From assembly GCA_964615765.1 (NCBI GenBank), contig CAZTQN010000054.1, forward strand, positions 1-20,177: a DNA stretch of 20,177 nucleotides. Direction: 5' to 3'. A model generated the notes under the pieces. That model saw only the letters and a list, made by a program, of their open reading frames with translations, did not search any database and was not told where the DNA came from. Both the position numbers and the translations under genes were made by a program. Below, piece by piece: positions 1-9,607 of this stretch (positions within the stretch are counted from its first letter, which is position 1; each line of letters starts with the position of its first letter). This DNA is from CAZTQN01 sp964615765 (lineage in GTDB: Bacteria > Planctomycetota > Phycisphaerae > Phycisphaerales > UBA1924).

Positions 1-3045
<3,045 letters not shown>

Positions 3046-3051
3046 CGCGGG

Positions 3052-3055
3052 TCCT
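3052..3055 (-). promoter_or_regulatory. Ribosome binding site of gcvP
   Basis: AGGA on the minus strand ends 6 bases before the ATG at 3045, which supports that start. A small hairpin (GCCGG at 3056-3060 with CCGGC at 3066-3070, 5-base loop) lies directly upstream in the leader; its relevance is unknown. Confidence 0.55.
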
Positions 3056-3103
3056 GCCGGGTAGTCCGGCGTGAGTGAGCGAGGGTCCCCCTTCGTCCGA
3101 GTC

Positions 3104-3109
3104 ATGATA
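3104..3109 (-). promoter_or_regulatory. Candidate -10 element for gcvP
   Basis: TATCAT on the minus strand matches TANNNT and is the best -10-like hexamer in the 156-base divergent spacer. It would start a leader of about 50 bases before the gcvP ATG. No good -35 is visible, and no glycine riboswitch was recognised in this short leader. Confidence 0.35.
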
Positions 3110-3189
3110 GGTTTCGATGGGCGCGGTTTGTTCGACTCGCCGCCAACCCGGAACCGCGCGGAAAGCCCGTGAGATCCCCGGCGGCGGGC

Positions 3190-3195
3190 TATAAC
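3190..3195 (+). promoter_or_regulatory. Candidate -10 element giving a leaderless M28 peptidase mRNA
   Basis: TATAAC (5 of 6 to TATAAT) ends 6 bases before the ATG at 3202. This is the right distance for transcription to begin at the start codon itself. There is no Shine-Dalgarno sequence in front of this ATG. The element therefore also argues against the GTG at 3169 as the start. No convincing -35 is seen. Confidence 0.5.
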
Positions 3196-3201
3196 TGGGG
3201 C

Positions 3202-5229
3202 ATGAGCGTTCAGGACGAGCGGATCGGTGTGCGGACGTCGAATGGTGTTTCGGTCGGGCTGATGGTGCTCAGCGCGGGGCTAGCCCTGGCGCTTCCCATG
3301 GCCCACCCGGCGTGGGGGCAGGCCGTCGCTGAATCCCCCGCGCCCGCCGCGGCCCAAGCTCCGGATGCCCCCGCGGCGGAGAAGGCTGCGCTGGCGCCGG
3401 TCAATCCCGAACGCGTCGCGGCGTACCGCGCCGATGTGGCCAAACTCGCCGACCCGAAGATGGAAGGGCGCGGGCCGGGGACCGTCGGCAACCGCCTGGC
3501 GGCGGAGATGCTGGAAGCACGCTTCAAGGCGCTGGGACTTCGCGGCGGCATGCCGGGCGAGGCCGGGGCCGAGCCGGTGTTCATGCAGGAGTTCACGGCG
3601 GGGCGGCGCGCGGTCGCCAAGTCCTCGAACCTGTCTGGGACGACGGCGGGCACGAGCACGAACGTGCCGCACGTGGTGCTGGGCTTCAGCGGCTCGGGCA
3701 AGGCGGAGGGGCCGCTGGCGTTCGTGGGGTATTCGATCCAGAAGGGCGGGCCGGAGCGCGATTACAGCAGCTACGGCGAGAACGACGACCTGTCGGGCAA
3801 GATCGCCGTGATTCTGCGGTTTGAACCGATGGACGAGCAGGGCAAGAGCAAGTGGCGCCAGGCGTCGGACGGCGCGTGGACCACGAGCGCGGGGCTGTCG
3901 GGAAAGATTCAGCAGGCCGTCAGCCGCGGGGCGGCGGGCGTGATCATCGTCAACACCCCGGGCGCCGACGACGAACGCGTGACGCGCGCCGAATCCACCG
4001 AAGGGACAACGCGGTGGATGCGCGAAGTGGATGTGCCGGCCGCGATCGTCGGGCCCGAGCAGTTCGACGCGCTGCTCAAGTCCGTCGGCGAGAAGCGCAC
4101 GGGGTTGGAACTGCGGCGTCTGGCGGATGAAGCGGGCGGGGTGACGACGCTGGGCGACGGAACTGTGACTTTCGCCGCGGAGCTGGAGCGGGCGCCGCGG
4201 GTGACGTGGAACGTCGCGGCGGTGCTGCCGGGCGTGGGCGAACTCGCGGAGCAGTACGTGGTCGTCGGGGCCCACTTCGACCACGTCGGGTATGGGTACA
4301 CCGGCGGGTCACGGTCGGACGAGTTCGGGATCGTGCACCCGGGCGCGGACGACAACGCGTCGGGCACGGCGGGGCTGCTGCAGATCGCGGCGGACGTCGC
4401 GGACCGGGCGGCGAGAAGCCGCGGGCCGCGGCGCTCGATCGTGCTGATCGGCTTTTCCGCCGAGGAGATGGGCCTGATCGGCTCGCGCGAGTTCGTCAAG
4501 GCGTCGCCGCTGGAGGCGTCGGCGATCAGCGCGATGATCAACCTGGACATGATCGGCCGGTTGCGCGACGAGGGGATCGAACTCGCCGGCACGGGGACGG
4601 CGGCGGAGTTCGGCGAGATTCTTGACCCCCTAATCGCGGCGAGCGGGATCCCGGTGGACCGCATGCCCGGCGGGCGCGGGCCGAGCGACCACGCGACCTT
4701 CTACGCCGCGGGCATCCCGGTGCTGCACTTCTTCACGGGCCTGCACGACGAGTATCACACGCCGCGGGACGTGATCGACACGATCAACTTCGAAGGCGGC
4801 GTGCGCGTCGCGGACCTGGCGCTCGAGACGACGTGGACGATCGCGACGCGCCCGGAGCGGCTGACGTTCACGTCAACCTCGGGCGGGCGCGGCCCGCGGG
4901 CCGACGCGAACGACCCCGCGACCCCCACGATGGGCGCGATGAAAGTCCGCTTCGGCATCGCGCCGGGAAACTACGGCGAGGAGAATGAGGGCGTACTCGT
5001 CGACGGGGTGACGGCGGGCACGTCCGCCGCGGAGGCCGGGATTGTCAAGGGCGACGTGCTCGTCAAGTGGAACGGCGAGCCGATCGCGGACGTGGCGCAG
5101 TGGATGACGCAGCTCGCCAAGCACAACCCGGGCGATGTCGTCGACGTGACCATCAAGCGCGAGGGCGCGCCCGGCGGCGAGACCGTCGTGCGCGTCACGC
5201 TCAAGTCGCGCGATCAGGTCACGCGGTGA
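3202..5229 (+). CDS. Exported M28-family zinc aminopeptidase with PA and PDZ domains
   Basis: Predicted secreted di-zinc aminopeptidase of 675 residues. A signal peptide is visible (hydrophobic segment around residues 17-32, then MAHPAWGQA as a likely cleavage region), followed by an Ala/Pro linker. A PA-like insert covers roughly residues 150-330 (for example GAAGVIIVNTPG). The M28 catalytic core follows with the expected metal and catalytic residues: H358 in GAHFDHVG, D383 in GADDNASG, E421/E422 in FSAEEMGL, D449 in NLDMIGR and H519 in LHDEYHTPRD. The last ~95 residues form a PDZ domain (GVLVDGVTAGTSAAEAGIVKGD), a common partner of planctomycete M28 enzymes that may bind substrate C-termini. 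The ATG at 3202 is preferred over GTG 3169 because a -10-like TATAAC sits 6 bases before it and the shorter form begins closer to the signal peptide. It converges with the lipoprotein gene at 13 bases. Confidence 0.93.
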   Translation: MSVQDERIGVRTSNGVSVGLMVLSAGLALALPMAHPAWGQAVAESPAPAAAQAPDAPAAEKAALAPVNPERVAAYRADVAKLADPKMEGRGPGTVGNRLAAEMLEARFKALGLRGGMPGEAGAEPVFMQEFTAGRRAVAKSSNLSGTTAGTSTNVPHVVLGFSGSGKAEGPLAFVGYSIQKGGPERDYSSYGENDDLSGKIAVILRFEPMDEQGKSKWRQASDGAWTTSAGLSGKIQQAVSRGAAGVIIVNTPGADDERVTRAESTEGTTRWMREVDVPAAIVGPEQFDALLKSVGEKRTGLELRRLADEAGGVTTLGDGTVTFAAELERAPRVTWNVAAVLPGVGELAEQYVVVGAHFDHVGYGYTGGSRSDEFGIVHPGADDNASGTAGLLQIAADVADRAARSRGPRRSIVLIGFSAEEMGLIGSREFVKASPLEASAISAMINLDMIGRLRDEGIELAGTGTAAEFGEILDPLIAASGIPVDRMPGGRGPSDHATFYAAGIPVLHFFTGLHDEYHTPRDVIDTINFEGGVRVADLALETTWTIATRPERLTFTSTSGGRGPRADANDPATPTMGAMKVRFGIAPGNYGEENEGVLVDGVTAGTSAAEAGIVKGDVLVKWNGEPIADVAQWMTQLAKHNPGDVVDVTIKREGAPGGETVVRVTLKSRDQVTR

Positions 5230-5242
5230 GCGTTGGCCGGGT

Positions 5243-5860
5243 TCAGTCGATCCAGAGCAGTTTCCACTGGCCGCGTTCCATCTGGACCCAGAGGCGCGTG
5301 AAGCGCAGGTCCTTCGCGTAGTTTCCGACGACGTCGATGCGCCAGGTGCGCTCGGGAAACTGCCGGAGCATCACCGTGGGCGAGCTTTCGCCCTGCGGCA
5401 TGCGCGCGAAGAGGCGCGCGATGTCGCGCCGGTCGTCGCGCAGTTGATCGATGTACGAGCGCGGGTCCTTGCCCTGGGCCCGGAAGTAGTTCTTGGTCTG
5501 CTCGGCGACCATCTGCTCGAACAGCAGGTCGTCCTCGCCCTCGTCAAGACATCGCTCGACGTGGAGCATGACGTGCTGCGGCGAGCGGGCGATGAGCGTC
5601 TTGGTGCCGTCTTCGTTCTCGATGACGATGCGGTTGTCCGGGGCCGCGGTCGGGTCGACCGGGCTGACGCGGGCGTCGTTCAGCACGGGCTCCTTGTTGA
5701 CCTTGAGCGTCATGCCCTCCTGCAGGGCGGGCCCGAGGTTGGCGAGGAACGGCTTGTAGCGGACGACTTTGGTTTCGGGCGCGCACGCGCCGACGGTCAA
5801 GGCGAGCGTTAACAGCGCCGCCGCGCGGACAGTGCGGGCACCTGCGGGGCGCGTGGTCAC
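5243..5860 (-). CDS. Small conserved-type lipoprotein of unknown function, translationally coupled to nadB
   Basis: A 205-residue protein that I do not recognise beyond being a lipoprotein. The N-terminus has Arg residues, a hydrophobic stretch (AAALLTLALTVG) and a lipobox ending at C26 (VGAC), so it should be lipid-modified and exported. The mature part is mixed alpha/beta in appearance, with an acidic central part (CLDEGEDDLLFEQM) and a C-terminal strand-rich segment ending in WVQMERGQWKLLWID. The GTG start at 5860 overlaps the nadB stop in the sequence GTGA, a typical stop-start coupling. The same frame stays open upstream inside nadB, but that part is out-of-frame nadB and should not be included. 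The tie to nadB is positional; no role in NAD synthesis can be read from the sequence. Confidence 0.8.
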   Translation of the reverse strand: MTTRPAGARTVRAAALLTLALTVGACAPETKVVRYKPFLANLGPALQEGMTLKVNKEPVLNDARVSPVDPTAAPDNRIVIENEDGTKTLIARSPQHVMLHVERCLDEGEDDLLFEQMVAEQTKNYFRAQGKDPRSYIDQLRDDRRDIARLFARMPQGESSPTVMLRQFPERTWRIDVVGNYAKDLRFTRLWVQMERGQWKLLWID

Positions 5861-7710
5861 GCGCCGGCTCCGGCGGGGGCGCCGTCGAGCACGGGGGCGA
5901 GGACGGGCTCGGTCCAGCCGCGTCGCCAGCGGTCGTGCACGCGGAAGGTGTCGCTTGGCTCCGGGGTGTCGGTGCGCCAGTGCCCGCCGCGGGTTTCGCG
6001 GCGCCATGCGGCGCTGCGGGCGACGATGGCGGCGACGAGCAGCAGGTTCTGCGTCTGCCAGCCGGGCGGTGCGTCGAAGATCTTGTCGAGGGTGTAGCGG
6101 GCCCAGAAGTCGATCATCTCGATGACGTCGTGCAGACGCGCGCCCGTGCGCTCGATGCCGGCGTTGCGCCACATGGCGGAGCGCAGGCTGCTGAGCACGT
6201 CGGCGAGGTCGAGCTCGCCGGTTTCCGCCGGGCGGATGTCGCTGATGACCGGCACCGGCGCGGGCGGCGGGCGGAATCGCACCGTGCCGCCGGCGAGCGA
6301 CGGCTCGGCCCATTCCAGCGCACTGCTCTTGCCGGACCCGTTCATGCCGGGGCTGGATGTCGAGCCGTTAAACGCGGGGTTGCAGGCCCGCGCGATGGCG
6401 AGGGCCATGCGCCCGGCGGCTTCGCCGACGACCAGACCTTCGAGCAGCGAGTTGCTCGCCAGGCGATTCGCGCCGTGCAGCCCGGTGCTGGCGACTTCGC
6501 CCACGGCGAACAGGCCGGGCACGCTGGAGCGGCCCAGCAGGTCGGTCGCGACGCCGCCGATCGCGTAGTGGGCGGCGGGGTTGACGGGGATGAGGTCGCG
6601 CGATGGATCGAGATCGACACTGCGGAGCAGCGCGGCGATGCCGGGGAAGCGGTCGGGGAAACGATCGATCGGGCGGAGGTCAAGGAAGGCGTTGGTCCCG
6701 CCATGGAGCGCGACGCGCCGGACGATGGCGCGGGCGACGACGTCGCGCGGGGCGAGTTCGCCGAGCGGGTGCTCGTCGAGCATGAAGCGGTGCCCGGAGT
6801 GGTCGAGCAGGTGCGCGCCCTCGCCGCGTACGGCTTCGGTGATGAGCCAGCGCGGTCGCCCGGCGAGGTAAAGCGTGGTGGGGTGGAACTGGAAGAAGGC
6901 GAGGTCTTGCACGACGGCGCCGGCGCGGAAGGCCATGGCGAGACCGTCCGCCGTGGCGCCGCGCGGGTTGGTGGTTTCGCGGAAGACGGCCCCGGCCCCG
7001 CCGGTAGCGAGGATGGTGGTCTTTGCCCAGATCATCTGCAGGCCGTAGCGCGGGTGGTGAGTGATCGCGCCCATGACGGGCGCGCCGGGCTCGTTGCTGG
7101 CGGTGATGAGGTCGAGCGCGAAGCAGTTGGCGAAGACGCGGATGCCGGGGGTGGTGCGGACCTTCTCGCTGAGGCAACGGACCAGTTCGCGACCGGTGGC
7201 GTCGCCGAGCGCGTGCAGGATGCGGGCGTGGCTGTGCCCGCCCTCGCGTCCGAGGTGGACGGCGCCGGGCTCGCCCTCGCCGCCGCCGGTGCCGCCCGGG
7301 CGCTTGTGCGCGCCGCCGGACGCGTCGCGGTCGAAGCGCATGCCCCAGTCGATGAGTTCCTGCATGCGGGCCGGGCCGGCGCCGCAGATGGCGCGGACGG
7401 CGGGCTCATCGCACAGCCCTGCGCCGGCGACGAGCGTGTCCTGGATGTGGTGCTCGAGCGTGTCATCGGCGCTCATCACCGAGGCGATGCCGCCCTGGGC
7501 CCACGCGGTGTTGGAGTCGTCGAGGCCTTCTTTCGAGAGGACGATGACGTCGCCGGAGGGCGAGGAGGGGTCGTCGCCGCCCGCCGCGGCGATGGCGGCG
7601 CGCAGGCCGCCGGCGCCCGCGCCGATGATGAGCGTGTCCGTGAAAATCTGCGGCAAAAGCGTGGAGCGGAAGGGGATGAGGGCGCGGCGCTGGTCGAAGA
7701 TGGGGTGCAT
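5857..7710 (-). CDS. nadB: L-aspartate oxidase
   Basis: FAD-dependent cytoplasmic enzyme that oxidises L-aspartate to iminoaspartate, the first step of de novo NAD synthesis, and yields H2O2 when O2 is the acceptor. The 617-residue protein has the FAD-binding GAGAGG at 30-35, NTAWAQGGIASVMSADD, the DTLVAGAGLCDE segment, GGHSHARILHA and ATGGAGAVFRETTNP. It also has FFQFHPTTL, TEAVRGEGAHL and the GLHGANRLASNSLLEG signature that separates NadB from succinate dehydrogenase flavoproteins. It is longer than the usual ~540 residues, mainly because of a Gly/Ser/Pro-rich insert between the FAD/capping part and the C-terminal helical domain (after ARACNPAFNG). The ATG at 7710 is chosen because upstream sequence belongs to tatD in another frame and a TACGAT element lies 8 bases before it. 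nadA and nadC are not in the window. Confidence 0.95.
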   Translation of the reverse strand: MHPIFDQRRALIPFRSTLLPQIFTDTLIIGAGAGGLRAAIAAAGGDDPSSPSGDVIVLSKEGLDDSNTAWAQGGIASVMSADDTLEHHIQDTLVAGAGLCDEPAVRAICGAGPARMQELIDWGMRFDRDASGGAHKRPGGTGGGEGEPGAVHLGREGGHSHARILHALGDATGRELVRCLSEKVRTTPGIRVFANCFALDLITASNEPGAPVMGAITHHPRYGLQMIWAKTTILATGGAGAVFRETTNPRGATADGLAMAFRAGAVVQDLAFFQFHPTTLYLAGRPRWLITEAVRGEGAHLLDHSGHRFMLDEHPLGELAPRDVVARAIVRRVALHGGTNAFLDLRPIDRFPDRFPGIAALLRSVDLDPSRDLIPVNPAAHYAIGGVATDLLGRSSVPGLFAVGEVASTGLHGANRLASNSLLEGLVVGEAAGRMALAIARACNPAFNGSTSSPGMNGSGKSSALEWAEPSLAGGTVRFRPPPAPVPVISDIRPAETGELDLADVLSSLRSAMWRNAGIERTGARLHDVIEMIDFWARYTLDKIFDAPPGWQTQNLLLVAAIVARSAAWRRETRGGHWRTDTPEPSDTFRVHDRWRRGWTEPVLAPVLDGAPAGAGA

Positions 7711-7718
7711 CCGCCCAG

Positions 7719-7724
7719 ATCGTA
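7719..7724 (-). promoter_or_regulatory. Candidate -10 element for nadB
   Basis: TACGAT (TANNNT) lies 8 bases before the nadB ATG, inside the 47-base gap behind tatD. Transcription from it would start at, or within two bases of, the start codon. No Shine-Dalgarno sequence is present. This suggests nadB has its own promoter besides any read-through from tatD. Confidence 0.45.
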
Positions 7725-7757
7725 GGGGCGTTTCCCGCCAAGCCCCCGACCGCGGGA

Positions 7758-8600
7758 TCAGCCCGGCGGCAGGGGGATGTTGAAGAAGCGGGCGGTGTTG
7801 GCGTCGAGCTGCGCGGCCATCGCCTCGACGTTCACGCCGCGGACCCGCGCGAGTTCCTGGGCCGTGAACGCGGCCCACGCCGGAACGCACGGGCGCTTGC
7901 CGCGGTGGGGCACCGGCGGGAGAAATGGCGCGTCGGTCTCGACCATGATCCGGTCCGCCGGGGCCAGCCGGGCGGCCTCGCGCACATCGCCCGCGTTCGG
8001 GTACGTCAGCACGCCCGTGAAACTCAGGCACGCGCCAAAGTCGAGCACCTTGCGCGCGTCCGACGGCGAGCCGGTGAAGCAGTGAAACACCATCCGCTCC
8101 GGCGGGAGCCCGCTGGATCTGAAGATCGGGATCAGGTCATCGAACGCCTCGCGGCAGTGCACGACCACCGGCAAGCCGCTCGCCTTGCCGATGCCTCCCG
8201 GTCCCGCGTGGTTGACGCTCGTGATGAACGCGAGCTGCTCTTCCAGCACGCGGCGCTGGATGTCTCTGGCGGGCGTTGGATAGTGATTGTCGAGCCCGAG
8301 TTCGCCCCACGCGACGCAGCGCGGATCGCTGGCGACCACGCGCAGGTTGTCCCAGACATGAACATCGCCGGCGCGGCCGGCCGCGTGCGGGTCGGTCGGG
8401 TCGCTGTAGAGCGGGTGCACGCCGGCGCTGCACCACACGCGCGGATCGGATCGCGCAATCGCCAACGCGTCGAGGCAGTCGCGCGTCGTTGTGCTGATGG
8501 TGATGCAGCCACGCACGCCTGCGGCGGCGGCCTGGTCGAGCACTTCGGGGACGCGCCCGGCGAAGTCGGGTAAGGTCAGGTGGCAATGGGTATCGAACAC
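7758..8600 (-). CDS. TatD-family metal-dependent hydrolase (putative DNase)
   Basis: Cytoplasmic TIM-barrel hydrolase of the TatD family, whose characterised members are Mg-dependent 3'-5' exonucleases linked to DNA repair. The 280-residue length is typical. Metal ligands are visible in order: H5 and H7 in FDTHCHL, E100 in GELGLDNHY, H148 in VVHCREA, H173 in FHCFTG and D223 in ETDAPFLPP, followed by the family's PHRGKRPCVPAW. The GTG at 8600 is chosen because the conserved FDTHCHL begins at residue 2, and because TACTGT lies 5 bases upstream, fitting a leaderless mRNA. Starting further upstream would run into the divergent gene. It is followed by nadB after 47 bases. An ATP-independent D-aminoacyl or other amidohydrolase function cannot be excluded for TatD paralogues. 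Confidence 0.93.
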   Translation of the reverse strand: MFDTHCHLTLPDFAGRVPEVLDQAAAAGVRGCITISTTTRDCLDALAIARSDPRVWCSAGVHPLYSDPTDPHAAGRAGDVHVWDNLRVVASDPRCVAWGELGLDNHYPTPARDIQRRVLEEQLAFITSVNHAGPGGIGKASGLPVVVHCREAFDDLIPIFRSSGLPPERMVFHCFTGSPSDARKVLDFGACLSFTGVLTYPNAGDVREAARLAPADRIMVETDAPFLPPVPHRGKRPCVPAWAAFTAQELARVRGVNVEAMAAQLDANTARFFNIPLPPG

Positions 8601-8605
8601 GCCCG

Positions 8606-8611
8606 ACAGTA
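8606..8611 (-). promoter_or_regulatory. Candidate -10 element for leaderless tatD-family mRNA
   Basis: TACTGT (TANNNT) on the minus strand ends 5 bases before the GTG start at 8600. It stands back to back with the plus-strand TACGCT, 5 bases away. Confidence 0.5.
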
Positions 8612-8616
8612 GCGGG

Positions 8617-8622
8617 TACGCT
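8617..8622 (+). promoter_or_regulatory. Candidate -10 element for leaderless NAD(P)H-hydrate dehydratase mRNA
   Basis: TACGCT (TANNNT) ends 5 bases before the ATG at 8628. No Shine-Dalgarno sequence is present. Any -35 contacts would fall inside the first codons of the divergent tatD-family gene. Confidence 0.5.
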
Positions 8623-8627
8623 GGGCA

Positions 8628-9602
8628 ATGCCGCTTGATGCCCCCCCACTGCCGCCCGTGCCGATTCGCAGCCAAGACGCCCACAAGGGGACCGCGGGAA
8701 CCGTCGCCGTGGTTGGCGGGAGCGATGACGATGGGCGGCGGATGATCGGCGCGCCGGTGCTGTCGGCACACGCCGCGATCCGCGCCGGGGCCGGGCTGGT
8801 CCGGCTCGTGATGCCCGAGCATCTGCTGACGGCGGGCTTATCGATGTGCCCCGCGGCGACGGGCGTGGCGCTGCCGTGGGACTCTGAAGAGAATCTGCAC
8901 CCGAACCTCGCGGCCGACGTGATGGACACCGTGATCGAGGACTCGGACGTGCTGGTCGTCGGCCCGGGGCTGGGCGACCCGCTGGGCGTGGACACCATCA
9001 CGCTCCGCGCGGTGCAGCAGGAGCGGATCCCGGTCGTCGTCGACGCGGACGCGATCAACGCGCTGTGCCGGATCCCGCGGTTCATGATGGACGTGCACGC
9101 CGCGGCCGTGTTCACGCCGCACCCGGGCGAGTTCAAACGCCTGTGCGCCGCGATGGGCCTCAAGGGCGAACTGGGGCTCGAAGAGTCTCGTGCCGACGCG
9201 TGCGAGCGCATGGCGCAGCGGCTCGGACGGATCGTCGTGCTCAAAGGGGCGGGCACGGTCGTCAGCGACGGGCACCGCACGTGGACGTGCCAGCGCGGGC
9301 ACCCGTGCCTCGCGACCGGCGGCACGGGCGACGTGCTGAGCGGGATCATCGCCGGCGTGATCGCGCAGTTCGTCCCGAGCGTGCAGATCACGACGATGCG
9401 CACGCTCGCGCCTCGCCTGCCCACGCCCCCCGGCCGCCCGCTCGACCTCTTCGACGCGGCCCGCCTTGGGGTGGAGATCCACGCACGGGCGGGTGAAGCC
9501 TGGGCCGCACGCGAGCGGGCCAGCACCGGCCTGAACGCGGCCGACCTGCCTGATCTCGTGCCCGGCGTCATGGAGACGCTGCGGGCAAGCGCGTCGTCCT
9601 GA
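8628..9602 (+). CDS. nnrD: ADP/ATP-dependent NAD(P)H-hydrate dehydratase (YjeF C-terminal type, ribokinase-like fold)
   Basis: Repairs damaged, hydrated NAD(P)H by nucleotide-dependent dehydration in the cytoplasm. The 324-residue protein carries the family motifs: HKGTAGTVAVVGGS at 19-32, AGLVRLVMPEH, GPGLG at 112-116, VDADAINAL, TPHPGEFKRL at 163-172, VVLKGAGTVV and the signature PCLATGGTGDVLSGIIAG with the catalytic-type D235. The N-terminal YjeF epimerase domain found in many bacterial fusions is absent, so NnrE must be encoded elsewhere. An apparent insert of about 20 residues (roughly 249-271) separates the GTGD helix from the LDLFDAARLGVEIHARAG segment. The ATG at 8628 fits the TACGCT element 5 bases upstream. 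It is divergent from the tatD-family gene and converges with the oxidoreductase, with only 5 bases between stop codons. Confidence 0.92.
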   Translation: MPLDAPPLPPVPIRSQDAHKGTAGTVAVVGGSDDDGRRMIGAPVLSAHAAIRAGAGLVRLVMPEHLLTAGLSMCPAATGVALPWDSEENLHPNLAADVMDTVIEDSDVLVVGPGLGDPLGVDTITLRAVQQERIPVVVDADAINALCRIPRFMMDVHAAAVFTPHPGEFKRLCAAMGLKGELGLEESRADACERMAQRLGRIVVLKGAGTVVSDGHRTWTCQRGHPCLATGGTGDVLSGIIAGVIAQFVPSVQITTMRTLAPRLPTPPGRPLDLFDAARLGVEIHARAGEAWAARERASTGLNAADLPDLVPGVMETLRASASS

Positions 9603-9607
9603 CGAGG

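Noticed and set aside
3169..3201. Upstream GTG as the start of the M28 peptidase
   Set aside because: The -10-like TATAAC lies between it and ATG 3202, and the extra residues would sit in front of the signal peptide without a role.
3046..3201. Glycine riboswitch in front of gcvP
   Set aside because: The leader is only about 50 bases from the best -10 candidate, and no tandem aptamer-like structure was seen.
5935..7725. 596-codon plus-strand open frame opposite nadB
   Set aside because: It is antisense to conserved nadB, with shadow-like composition and no motif.
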